Assembly: GCA_948144175.1 (NCBI GenBank)
Contig: CANXME010001984.1
Location: 248,001-312,000, forward strand
Source: Closterium sp. NIES-65
Lineage: Eukaryota > Streptophyta > Zygnematophyceae > Desmidiales > Closteriaceae
Reading direction: 5' to 3'
Length of the DNA: 64,000 bases
Positions 11,634 to 22,800 of the stretch are shown in pieces (position 1 is the first letter of the stretch; each line of letters begins with the position of its first letter). The position numbers and the translations under genes are program-made. The notes under the pieces were generated by a model that saw only the letters and a list, made by a program, of their open reading frames with translations, was not told the origin of the DNA and made no database searches.

Positions 11634-12195
11634 TTGGGCACTCATCACAGCCGTCTGACAAATCAATACAGAGTTACGAGTGTGCGGATGCACGTGGGAA
11701 AAAATTGAGTCGAACTTCTCTCTCGCCTATCACATCCATTCAAAGGGCACAAAACACTCGCCCTGTCGTACTAGATTCGCCCCGTCACACCACATTCCCC
11801 CCTTCACACCACATTCGCCCCGTCACACCACATTCGCCCCTTCACACCACATTCGCCCCTTCACACCACATTCGCCCCTTCACCTCACACCACATTCGCC
11901 CTATCACAAGAGGGGTTCACACTTCGCCCTGACACAACGAGTCAACCTGTCACAGCAGTGATCCATGCACTGTCACGGCAGAGATTCCCTTCCCACCGCT
12001 GGAAATCACGATGTGCTATGTTTCGATTTCAGACGATACAGAAAACACGTGTCTGATAGAACACATGGAAACTAAAAACCATTTCTGACCCATCAGACGG
12101 CATAATAAACACATTTCTTGAAAATCAGATGAGTGAAAAAAAATATGTCTTATTTCTCAGAAAAACAGACAAAAATGTCTGATAGTGAGGGCCCT
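11634..12195. other. Intergenic DNA between the last host gene and the satellite/retroelement zone
   Basis: Contains the 19-bp minisatellite described separately. The rest (about 11990-12190) is AT-rich with several scattered TCTGA/TCAGA words and no convincing gene. The first satellite monomer begins at about 12196. Confidence 0.6.
11774..11912. repeat. 19-bp minisatellite
   Basis: About seven head-to-tail copies of a unit built on TTCACACCACATTCGCCCC, with CGTCACACC variants in the early copies. Non-coding, about 140 bases downstream of a host stop codon. Confidence 0.85.
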
Positions 12196-12560
12196 GCTAT
12201 AGGCGTAGGGAAGAGCATTCAGCAACCTGATTGTTATTACATATTCGAGTGGCACATGTTCAAATACACTTATTAGAGCCTTTTCATCTTGGTTCTTGCG
12301 TAAAAAGAAGTTCGGCGCCTAAAATTTCGATAGTTTCTGCCGACAAATGCCCAGAGAGCGCATAAATCCCTAAAGGCGTAGGGAAAAACATTCAACAACC
12401 TGATTGTTATTGCATATTCGAGTGGCCCATGTTCAAATACACCTATTAAAGTTTTTTCGGCCTGGTTCTTGCGCCATGAAAAGTTCGGCACCTAAGATTT
12501 CGGCCGTTTTTGCCAACAAACGCCCGAAGAGTGCATGAATACCTATAGGCGTAGGGAAAA
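12196..12560. repeat. 173-bp satellite, block 1 (about 2 monomers)
   Basis: Two monomers offset by 173 bases. They share the landmarks GCGTAGGGAA, CATTCARCAACCTGATT, TTCAAATACAC, CCTGGTTCTTGCG and GCCGACAAA with the larger arrays downstream. The block ends where copia C begins. Confidence 0.9.
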
Positions 12561-12563
12561 CTC

Positions 12564-12686
12564 TGAAAGAACGAGGAATGAATGAACTAGGAAACAGTTG
12601 GATACAAATGTGAAACCCTAGAAACCTGTACCCCTTAGAGTCTACCCCACTACAGCCTACACAGGCTAAGTCATATATATCTGACA
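12564..12686 (-). repeat. 3' LTR of copia C
   Basis: Ends in CTGACA at 12686, directly followed by the conserved polypurine block (CACCCCCATAGGC on the plus strand). The outer boundary is approximate because no TSD is visible. Confidence 0.75.
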
Positions 12687-12888
12687 CACCCCCATAGGCA
12701 AAGTGGGGGAGAACTAGGGGTCACAAGACCAGTCAAGCAAAGCAAAACAAAGGAAGCTCAGGGTGGATCACAACGTCACCACACAGTCCGAGCATAGGTT
12801 CAAGGCCACAAGGCCAGTTCACATGCAGGAATATATATAAAGGTAAACAAGCAAGTGCAGGTATAAATAGATCACAGTACAAGCAAGG

Positions 12889-15800
12889 TCAAGAAGTGAG
12901 CAAGTGAGGCCAAGTAGGCACAAGACCTAGCATCGTACAGAAGCGCTGATGATCACAAGGCTGAAGTGCCTTGGTAAAGATATCAGCAGTGTTGGCCCGA
13001 GAGGCCACGTAAGCAAGGCGCAGCTCACCACGCTGCTGCAGCTCACGAGCAAGAAAGTAGCGAAGAGCAATGTGCTTCGTTCTGTGCTCCAATCTGTGTC
13101 TACGTACAGAACTGGAGGAGAACGAGGCGGCTCTCCCAGGTCGGTCAGCAGGTAGGTGAGCCAGCGTAACTCCTGTGCAGCCATGGCCCCTGCGTAGATC
13201 TCGGCCTCACAGCTGGAGCTGAGAATAGAAGACGAGCGGGTAGACCGCCACGAAACAGAGCCGGAACCAAGGCTAAAGGTGTAACCCTGTTACGACCGCT
13301 GCGTAGCCTGGTCGTCAGCCCAAGAAGCGTCTGCGTGACCGGTGAGGACCACTGAACGCCGCACTCCAAGCACTAGCCCCATGCCTGACGTACTGCACAA
13401 GTAGCGCATCACCCTCTTCACTGCAGCCATGTACTCTGGTCGGTGTCTCCCAGGAGCAACATAGCGTGCCAAGATGCTAAGAGGGTATGCAAGGTCAGGT
13501 CGAGTGCAGGTCATCAGGTACATGAGGCAGCCAACAAGCTCTGGGTACGGGCCACTCGGCTCTACGGACTCATCCGAAGGCAGAGCTGAGAGCGAGTGGC
13601 GAGTAGACAGAGGAGTGGCATGAGGCGAGGAGTACGTGAAGTCGAAGCGCTAAAGGACCTGCTACACCATGTGTGACTGAGTCAGGGTAATGGTGCGCTG
13701 TGCTCTGTCCCAGGTGATCTGCAAGCCAAGGTAGCTGCGCAGTTCACCCAGGTCGGTGCACGTGTGTCTCTTCTGCAGCTCAAACTTCATGTGGGCGAGT
13801 CCAGCAGTGTCAGCAGTAGCAAAGACCAAGTCGTCGACGTACACGAGGATGTAGAACGACGGCAAAGAGGTGTCGGTGCGCAGAAACAGCGACGGGTCGG
13901 CAGTAGAAGGAGCAAACCCAAGAGCCGCAAGTGTAGTCCTCAGTGTGTCGTGCCACTCACGGGGCGCCTGGCGGAGACCATAGACTGGCCGCCGGAGGCT
14001 CCACTGGGTGCCAGGAGGAAACGACCTAGTGAAGCCAGGTGGGCGGCGCAGCCAGATCTCCTCGTGCAGGCTGCCCTGCAAGAAAGCTGTGCTGAAGTCA
14101 AGAGAGTGAAGCTCGTAGTCGCGCTGAGCAGTTATGTGCAGCAGTACCCGAAGAGTGGTCATCTTCAGGGTGGGAGAGAAGGTCTGAAAGTAGTCAACTC
14201 CCTGCCGCTGATTGAAGCCTCGAGCCACGTAACGCGCCTTGAAGACAGGCGGAGAACCCGGCGGCCGCTTCACCCTGAAAATCCACATGCCACTGACGAT
14301 GTTCGCCCCAGGTGGGGGAACCTCGTCGACGTAGGTGCCTGTGGACTTCCAGGAAGCCATCTCTGCGTCCATGGCTGACTGCCACTGTGAGGAGTAGGGA
14401 CCCTCGATCGCCTCAGCGTACGATCGAGGAGTCGGGATGTCTGGTTCATCCGGGTCTCCCTCAGGGGCAATCAGCATGGACACGAGATGAGGCAAAGCAG
14501 CAGCAAAACACTGGAACTCCTCCTACCCGTCCTCAAGGACGTCCGTGCTAAGAGCACACTCACCCCCGACGGACGGAGGACAGACAGACTCAGACTCAGC
14601 AACAAGACTAGCGGCGTAGTCTAGACAACAGCGCGCAGCAAAGTCGACGAGCTCAGCAACTAGGGTAGACGCAGTAGTGGACTCAAAGGAAGGGTCAGTG
14701 ACAACAGTAGCCAGGAGACGCGTGACAGTAGGACTGGCAACACGAAGAGAGTCAGACTCCGGGTCAGCAAGAACAGTAAGAGAGGACTCTGGAGGAGACG
14801 GTAACGGGACACGCAGAGGAGCAGTGGAAGGACGCAGTGCCATCTGGTGTGTGCCTGGGACCGCAGGAGGACGCGGACGCGGAACACGACTACTAGTGCG
14901 AGCAGAACGAACACGCGACGCAGGACGAGACGCAGGCTCACGACGCTCAGCAAGACCTCAAGTAGGACCAGTGTAGGGAGAAGGAGCAGGCAGGGGGGAG
15001 GCGGGCTGTAACTGTGACTGCGACTGGACAGGCTGTGGACACTCTAAGGGAGGAGCAGGACCAATAGAAGGCGGGAGACCAAGAACCTGCTCAAGGAGCG
15101 GAACAAAGTACGGCCGCGGCCGCTCAGTGCCTCCTGAAACAGCAGGGACAGCACCAGTACCCCCAGCGGCAGCACCAGCGCCAGCAGTACCTCTAGCTCC
15201 AGCAGCGCCAACTCCAGCACCCTCAGAAGTACCAACGCCAGCAGCACCTCCATCGCCAACACCCCCAGCAGCTCTAGTACCTCCAGCAGCACCCACAGCA
15301 CCTACAGCAGGACCAACTCCAGCAGCCCCAGCAGCACCCCCAGTCCCAGCAGCTCCAGTACCGCAAGTACGAGCACCTCCAGGACGAGTGGCTCCAGTAC
15401 CTCCAGCGCCGACCCCAGGGTCAGCAGCAACAGTAGCACCTCCAGCTCCAGCAGCACGGCTCCAGCGCCGGGCAAACCACTCGCGCAACTCCTGTGGAGA
15501 GGGTAGCTCCCGCCGAGACAAAGCACCCGAAGGACCCCCAGACCCAGCACCGCCAGAGGCCACACGAGCAGACCCAGCACCCCCAGGCTCCGCACCCCCA
15601 GGCTTAGCACCCCTAGGCTCCGCACCCCCAGGCTCCGCACCCCCGGGCTCAGCACCCCCAGGCTCCGCACCCCCAGGCTCAGCACCCCCAGGCTCAGCAC
15701 CCCCAGACTCAGCACCCCCAGGCTCAGCACCCCTAGCGGCACCAGAGTCAACAGCTACCTCGACAGGCTCGACTGCGTCTACTTGGGACACACCTGACGG

Positions 15801-17576
15801 GGCAGGACCCTCGGGGGGGAGAGGGTCTACCGGGGGGGGACCTGGCGCAAAGAAGAGCGGCGGCGGGGGGAGAGGCGCAGTGCGGTAGGGGAAGAGACGG
15901 TAGTAAGGAACTGACTCGTCAAAGGTGACGTCCTGGGAGGACAGAACACAGCGCGAGGTGGGGTCCCCCAGAGGGGTCTGCCAGGGAGACCGCAACTGGC
16001 CGACTAAGTGGCGTAAGCGTGGTGCGGTCTCGAAAGAAGGAGCGGGAAGCACCCGTGTCAAGGGTGAAGGTGTGGAAGGCCTGAGCGGACGTGGTACTTG
16101 AGAGAGCAGACGCACCAGTACCTGGGGCAGAAGACGCACTAGCACCTAGAGCAGCAGCCTCACCAGCACCTAGAGCAGCAGCCTCAATGCCCGGGTCAGG
16201 CGGAACACACAGGGAATAGTCACCCTCATCACTAGTAGACACAACATACATGGCAGCAAGAATGACATCATAATCCAGATCAAAGATAGCAACCCCCGAC
16301 CTAAGCAGCTCGCCCCAGCGAGGGATCTCATTGGCGTCAGAGAACTGGAGACGCCAAGCGTCCGTCAGGCGGCCGAAGCAGCGCTGGGTGGTGTGCGGGC
16401 CACCGCACGGTTCACCAGTGCCGTCGCCAGTACGCAGGATGTAGGCACAAGGACCAGCACCCCCACCCCGCTGACGCGCAGCGTACCACTCACGAAGCTG
16501 CTGGGGGGGCGGGGTCTCACGAGTGCGCTGCTGCTGCTGGCGCTGACCACCACCGAAGCTGCCCCGCTGCGCAGAGCCACCCCGACCAGCTCCACTTCCG
16601 CCGCCGCCACCTCCGCCACCGCCGCCACCGCCTCCTCCTCCGCTCCCACCGCCACCATCGCCGCCGCCTCCGCCTCCACCGCCGCCACCGGAGCCCCCAC
16701 CCCCGCCACCACTCCCACCGCCACCCCCACTCCCTCCGCCGCCTCCACTGCCACCTCCACCGCCCCCGCCAGCCCCTCCAGCGCCCTTGCCCCCCTTGCC
16801 CTTGCCGGTGCGGCGTCTCCCGCTAGGGGTAGACGCAGCGCCGACCGACTCGGTGCCAACGAAGTCGACGGCAGCAGCACAGACAACAGAGGGCAAAAGG
16901 GGGGAGGGGGAGCACCCCTCAAAGAAGGGGGCACGAGGGTCACCACGAGAGGCTCCTACAGCGACTATACTCTTCTCAGCTGCCAGGAGGCGCTCCTCGA
17001 GGAGGTCAACGGTGAGTGTGGTGGGGCAAACAGAGAGGAAGTGGTCCCTGACCGAGCGAAGGGAGTCAGGGAGCCGGGTGACTATGTAGTAGAGGGTGAT
17101 GTACATGGGGGGGGGTTCTTGGCGCAGAACTCAGCAGGAAGTGCAGCGCGGTAGCGGGTGTCACTAGTGCGAAGGTGCGTAATGAGGTCAGCGACTGTGG
17201 GAAAGGCGGCGAGGTCAGGAAACAGGTACGGCAGCATGAGGCGGCTAAGGGCAGCAGTGGCAGGGGAAGAGTAGCGTGCAACTACAGCATCGTACAAGGT
17301 CTTAGCACTCTTGTACTGACTAAAGTGCGCGCGCTCAGTGGACGGTAAGTGACTACGCACAGCAAGATGGGCAGCAGCATCGCGTGTGGCCCACTGTGAG
17401 CGAACAGTGCTGTCAGCATCGGCAGCAGGGGCAGCAGAGGCGCCAGACGTGAGATCGAACAGTGAGAGACCGTCCTTCCTATCGCACTGTAGGAAAAGCT
17501 GTAGATCATCGACCCAGACCTCAAAGTCAACAGCCCGACCCTCAGCATCAAAGACTAGAACGCTAGGGGTAGCCAT
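12889..17576 (-). pseudogene. gag-pol coding region of copia C (broken)
   Basis: Gag starts with a Met at 17576. A Gly-rich linker lies at about 16590-16790, the Cys/His finger at 16449-16378, a protease DTGAS motif at about 16040, a GAEPG-type repeat linker at 15560-15745, the RT YVDD motif at about 13831-13842, and RNase H to 12889. Not all integrase landmarks are recognised. Several breaks; not expected to be functional. Confidence 0.8.
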
Positions 17577-17639
17577 GACAGTAGTGGCAGCAGGCTAGGG
17601 GCAGTAGTAGCAGGTGTGGCTCGGCAGTGCTCTCACCAG

Positions 17640-18540
17640 GGCTGGTAGGTAGGGGCCGGCAAGCGGTGGGGCAGGGCCGAGGTGCGTCGGCAGGGACAGA
17701 GCCGTGACCGCGGCGGCAGCTCCTGCTGTCAGTGGTGGCGGCAGTCGCGGCTGTCGGCGGCGACGGCTGCTGCTGGTGGCGGCCGCCGCTACTGTCGGCG
17801 GCGTCTGGTGCTGTCGGCCGCTGCTGGTGGCGGCCGCATCTGCTGCTGGCGGCGGCTGCTGCTGGTGGCGGAGGAGCCGAGAAGGGGCCGGGAAGGGTGG
17901 CGACGGGGCCACGAAGGGCATCGACGGGGCCGAGAAGGGGTCACGAGGGGCCTTGAAGGGCGGCGACGGGGCTGCTAGGGGCGGCGACGGGGCCGCGAAG
18001 GGGCCGCGAGGGGCCAAGAAGGGCGGCGATGGGGCCGCTAGGGGCGGCGACAAGGCCGCGAAGGGCGGCGACAGGGCCAAGAAGGGGCAGCGACGGGGCC
18101 GCGAAAGGGGCCACGAGGGGCCTCGAAGGGCGGCGACGGGGCCGATAGGGGCGGCGACGGGGCCGCGAAGGGCGGCGACGAGGGCGCTAGGGGCAGCAAG
18201 GGGGCCGTGAAGTGCGGCGACGGGGCCGCTAGGGGCGGCGACGGGGCCGCGAAGGGCGGCGACGGGGCCGTAACGGGCGACGACAGGGCCGCGAGAGGCG
18301 GAAACGGAGCCGCGAGGGGCAGCGACGGGGCCGCTAGGGGCGGCGACGGGGCCGCGAGGGGCGGCGACGGGCCGCGAAGGGCGGCGACTGGGCCGCTAGG
18401 GGTGGCGCGAGGGGCCATGAGAGGGGCCTCTAGAAGGGCGCGACGGGCCGCTAAGGGCAGGGGACGCGACGAGAGGGCGGCCCACGGGGCGCGCCTCGGG
18501 CAGGGGCGACTCGCGCTCCGGTCAGAAAAAAATAAATAAA
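17640..18540 (-). repeat. GC-rich tandem-repeat leader of copia C
   Basis: About 0.9 kb between the primer-binding site and gag made of degenerate units of about 18-21 bases built on GGGCGGCGACGGGGCC, with alternating GCTAGG and GCGAAG joints. No conserved protein. The open frames through it are low-complexity by-products. Confidence 0.8.
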
Positions 18541-18598
18541 TCGATTTTCAGTGGTGGGCCCTAGGAAGCGTTCCCACTAGGGAACCTGCTCTATACCA

Positions 18599-18727
18599 TG
18601 TGAAGAAATTAGGAATGAAATGAACTAGCAAGCAGGTGGGTACAAGTGGGAAAACATAAAAAAGTGTTGTACCCCATATTGTCTACCCCACTACAGCCTA
18701 CACAGACTATAGCATATGAGTTTGACA
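18599..18727 (-). repeat. 5' LTR of copia C
   Basis: Begins directly after the primer-binding site and ends in TTTGACA at 18727. Satellite sequence resumes at once. Confidence 0.75.
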
Positions 18728-18857
18728 TTCTAGTGGCCCTTGTTCAAATATACCTATTAGAGCCTTTTCAGCCTGGTTCTTGCGCAAAGAAAAGTTCGGC
18801 GCCTAAGATTTCGGTCGTTTTTGCCGACAAACGCTCAGAGAGCGCATGAATCCCTAT
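18728..18857. repeat. 173-bp satellite, block 2 (partial monomer)
   Basis: A monomer fragment entered part-way through the unit. It ends in CCTAT, which is also the left TSD of the solo LTR. Confidence 0.85.
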
Positions 18858-19000
18858 TGTCAGAATGTTGCATTTGTCTAGGCTGCAGTGGGGTACTCTA
18901 TAGCGAGTACAGCCCAAATTAGGGTTTCCTATATGTGCTTACCTGCCTGCGAGTGCAAAACCCTCTTTCCTGTTCTAACTTTGTGCTACTGTTTCTGACA
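18858..19000 (+). mobile_element. Solo LTR related to non-autonomous element E
   Basis: 143 bases beginning TGTCAGAATGTT and ending TTTCTGACA, flanked by the exact 5-bp repeat CCTAT (18853-18857 and 19001-19005). The words AGTGGGGT, CTCTATAGCGAGTACA and TAGGGTTT occur in the same order as in the LTR of element E read on its sense strand. It is thus a solo LTR of that family, left by LTR-LTR recombination. Confidence 0.85.
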
Positions 19001-19711
19001 CCTATAGGCATAGGAAAAGCATTCAGCAACCTGATTCTTATTGCATATTGTAGTGGCCCTTGTTCAAATACACCTATTAGAGCCTTTTCGGCCTGGTTTT
19101 TGCGCAAAGAAAAGTTCGGCGCCTAAGACTTCGGCCGTTTTTGCGGAGAAACGCTTAGAGAGCGCATGAATCCCTTTTGGCGTAGGAAAAAGCATTTAGC
19201 ATCCTGATTCTTATTGCATATTCGAATAGCCCATGTTCAAATACACCTATCAGAGCCTTTTCGGCCTGGTTCTTGTGCAAATAAAAGTTCGGTGCCTAAA
19301 AATTCGGCCGTTTTTTACGACAAATGCCCACATAGCTTATGAATTCATTTAGGCGTAGGGAAAAGCATTCAGCAACCTGATTCTTATTGCATATTCCAGT
19401 GGCCCTTGTTCAAATACACCTATCAGAGCCTTTTCGGCCTGGTTCTTGCGCAAAGAAAAGTTCGGCACCTATGATTTCGGCCGTTTTTGCCAACAAACGC
19501 CCAGAGAGCGAATGCATCCCTATATGCGTAGGAAAAAACATTCAGCAACCTGATTCTTATAGCATATTTCAGTAGCTCTTGTTCAAATACACCTATCAGA
19601 GCCTTTTTGGCCTGGTTCTTGTGCAAAGAAAAGTTCAGCGCCTAAAAATTCGGCAGTTTTTTCCGACAAATGCCCACAGAGCGCATGAATCCATATATGC
19701 GTAGGGAAAAG
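19001..19711. repeat. 173-bp satellite, block 3 (about 4 monomers)
   Basis: CATT landmarks at about 19019, 19192, 19365 and 19538 are each 173 bases apart. The block is interrupted at 19711 by copia D and continues on its other side in register. Confidence 0.93.
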
Positions 19712-19841
19712 TGAGAAAAGAGAACGAGAATGGTTGGACTAAGAAAGAGTTGGGTACAAGTACTAACCCTAATTGGGTTGTACCCCTTATGGGCTACCCC
19801 ACTACAGCCTACACAAATGTATAAGCTATAATGTTCTGACA
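19712..19841 (-). repeat. 3' LTR of copia D
   Basis: 130 bases, plus-strand TGAGAAAAGAG to GTTCTGACA, followed by the polypurine block. Confidence 0.93.
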
Positions 19842-22800
19842 CACCCCCATAGGCAAAGTGGGGGAGAACAAGGGGTCACAAGACCAGTCAAGCAAAGTAC
19901 AGCAAAGCAAGCTCAGGGTGGATCAAAAAGTCACCACACATTCCGAGCACAAGTTCAAGGCCACAAGGCCAGTTCACATGCAGGATTACATATATATATA
20001 TATATAAGGCTAGACAAGCAAGAGCAGGTGTATATATATATGCAATAGTACAAACAAGGTCAAGGAGTGAGCAAGTGAGGCAAGGTAGGCACAAGACCCA
20101 GTTGAGTACAGAAGCGCTGATAATCACAAGGCGCAAGTGCCTTGGTGAAGATATTAGCAGTGTTGGCCTCAGAGGCCATGTACGCAAGTCGCAACTCACC
20201 ACGCTGCTGTAGCTCACGAGCAAGGAAGTAGCGAAGAGCAATGTGCTTCGTTATGTGCTCCAGTCTCTGCTCTCGACACAAGGCCAGCATGGCCTTGTTG
20301 TCTACGTACAGCACTGGAGGAGAACGAGGCGGCTCTCCAAGGTCAGTCAGCAGGTAGGTGAGCCAGCAAAGCTCCTGTGCAGCCATGGCCCCAGCGTAGA
20401 TCTCAGCCTCACAACTGGAGCCGAGAACAGAAGACGAGCGGGTAGCCCGCCACGAAACAGAGCCGGAACCAAGGCTGAAGGTGTAACCCTGTGACGACCG
20501 CTGCGTAGCCTGGTCGTCAGCCCAAGAAGTGTCTGCGTGCCCAGTGAGGACCACTGGACTCTGCCCTCCAAGCACAAGCCCCATGCCCGGCGTACTGCAC
20601 AAGTAGCGCAACACCCTCTTCGCTGCAGCCATGTGCTCCGGTCTGTGTCTCCCAGGAGCAACATAGCGTGCAAGAATGCTAAGAGGGTATGCAAGGTCAG
20701 GTCGTGTGCAGGTCATCAGGTACATGAGGCAGCCAACAAGCTCTGGGTACGGGCCACTCGACTCTACGGACTCATCCGAAGGCAGAGCTGAGAGCGAGTG
20801 GCGACTAGGCAGAGGAGTGGCCTGAGGCGAGGAGTACGTGAAGCCGAAGCGCTGAAGGACCTGGTGCACCATGTGTGACTGAGTCAGGGTAATGGTGCGG
20901 CGTGCTCTGTCCCGGGTGATCTGCAAGCCAAGGTAGCTGCGCAGTTCACCCAGGTCTGTGCACGTGTGTCTCTTCTGCAGCTCGGACTTCACGTGGGCGA
21001 GTCCAGCAGTGTTAGCTGTGGCAAAGACCAAGTCGTCGACGTACACGAGGATGTAGAACGGCGGCAAAGAAGTGGCGGTGCGCAGAAACAGCGACGGTCG
21101 GCAGTAGAAGGAGCAAACCCAAGAGCCGCAAGTGTAGTCCTCAGTGTGTCGTGCCACTCACGGGGCGCCTGGCGGAGACCGTAGACTGGCCGCCGGAGGC
21201 TCCACTGGGTGCCAGGGGGAAAAGACCCAGTGAAGCCAAGTGGGCGACGCAGCCAGATCTCCTCGTGCAGGCTACCCTGCAAGAAAGCAGTGCTGAAGTC
21301 AAGAGAGTGCAGCTCGTAGTCGCGGTGAGCAGCTATGTGCAGCAGTACCCGAAGAGTGGTCATCTTCGGGGTGGGAGAGAAGGTCTGAAAGTAGTCAACT
21401 CCCTGCCGCTGACTGAAGCCACGAGCCACGTAACGCGCCTTGAAGACAGACGGAGAACCCGGCGGCCGCTTCACCCTGAAAATCCACATGCCACTGACGA
21501 TGTTCGCCCCAGGCGGGGGAACCTCGTCAACGTAGGTGCCTATGGACTTCCAGGAAGCCATCTCTGCGTCCATAGCTGACTGCCACTGAGAGGAGTAGGG
21601 ACCCTCTATCGCCTCCGCGTAAGAGCGCGGAGTCGGGATGTCAAGTGCATCCGGGTCTCCCTCAGGGGTAAGCAGTACGGACACGAGATGAGGTGAAGCA
21701 GCAGCCACACACTGGAACTCCTCCTGCCTGTCCTCAAGGACATCCGTGCCAAGGGCACACTCACCCCCGACGGACGGAGGACAGACAGACTCAGCGACAA
21801 GACTAGCAGCATAGTCGAGAAGACAGCGAGCAGCAAAGTCGACGAGCTCAGCAACTAGGGCAGACGCAGCAGTGGACACAAAGGAAGGGTCAGTGACGAC
21901 AGTAGCAAGGAGACGCGTGACCGTAGGACTGGCAGCACGAAGAGAGTCCGACTCCGGGTCGGCAAGAGCAGGAAGAGAGGACTTAGGAGGAGAAGGCAAA
22001 GGGGCACGCAGAGGAGCAGTGGACGGACGCAGAGACATCCGGTGCGTGCCAGGGACAGGAGGAGGATGCTGACGCGAACCATGACCACTAGTGCGAGCAG
22101 GACGGGTAGGGGACGCAAGACGAGACGCAGGCTCACGACGCTCAGCAAGACCTCCAGTAGGACCAGAGTAGGGAGAAGGAGCAGGCAATGGGGAGGACCG
22201 CTGTAACTATAACTGTGACGGGACAGGCTGTGGACACTCTAAGGGAGGAGGAGGACCAGTAGAAGGCGGGAGACCAAGAACCTGCTGAAGGAGCGGAACG
22301 AAGTATGGCCGAGGCGGCGCGGCAACTCCAGACACAGTAGGGACAGCACCAGCACCCCCAGCGGCAGCACCAGCGCCAGGAGCACCTCCAGCTCCAGTAC
22401 CTCCAGCAGCACCAGTAGCACCCTCAGCAGGACCGCCTCCAGGACCGACAGCAGTAGCCTCAGCGCCAACACCCTCAGCACCTCCAGCTCCAGTCGTACC
22501 CGCAGGCCCAGCAGCTCCAGTACTCCCAGTACGAGCACCTATGGGACCTGCGGCACCAGCATCCTCAGGAGCCGAAGAACCTCCAGCTCCAGCAGCACGC
22601 CTCCAGCGCCAGGCAAACCACTCACGCAGCTCCTGACGAGAGAGGGGCTCACGTCGAGACGAAGCACCCGGAGAACCTCCAGGCCCAGCACCGCAAGACG
22701 CCACACGAGCAGGCCCAACTCCCTGAGGCTCCGCACCCCCAGGCTCAGCACCTCCACGCGTAGCACCCCCAGGCTCAGGACCCCCAGGCGTAGCACCCCC

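Larger units (their letters stand above)
12564..18727 (-). mobile_element. Ty1/copia retrotransposon C (broken; mismatched ends)
   Basis: A minus-strand copia element. LTR-like ends lie at 12564-12686 (3') and 18599-18727 (5'), with a polypurine tract beside the left LTR and a primer-binding site (reverse complement TGGTATAGAGCAGG) at 18585-18598. Parts recognised: leader repeats, gag, protease, the integrase end, RT and RNase H. It is broken in several places. The two LTRs are clearly different in sequence and I find no TSD, unlike every other bounded element here. It is therefore old, or a product of recombination between related elements. Confidence 0.85.

Noticed and set aside
11990-12195. 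A possible MITE with TCTGA/TCAGA words
   Set aside because: I could not find matched terminal inverted repeats or a TSD.
15127-15888. A Pro/Ala-rich plus-strand protein over the linker of copia C
   Set aside because: It is the complement of the GAEPG-type coding repeat of the pol linker.
16393-17154. Open frames antisense to gag and pol in all copia copies
   Set aside because: The GC-rich third positions open the opposite frames. All recognisable motifs are on the sense strand.
17600-18540. Open frames in the GC-rich leaders of the copia elements
   Set aside because: They are low-complexity translations of short tandem repeats, differ in every copy and lack any conserved domain.
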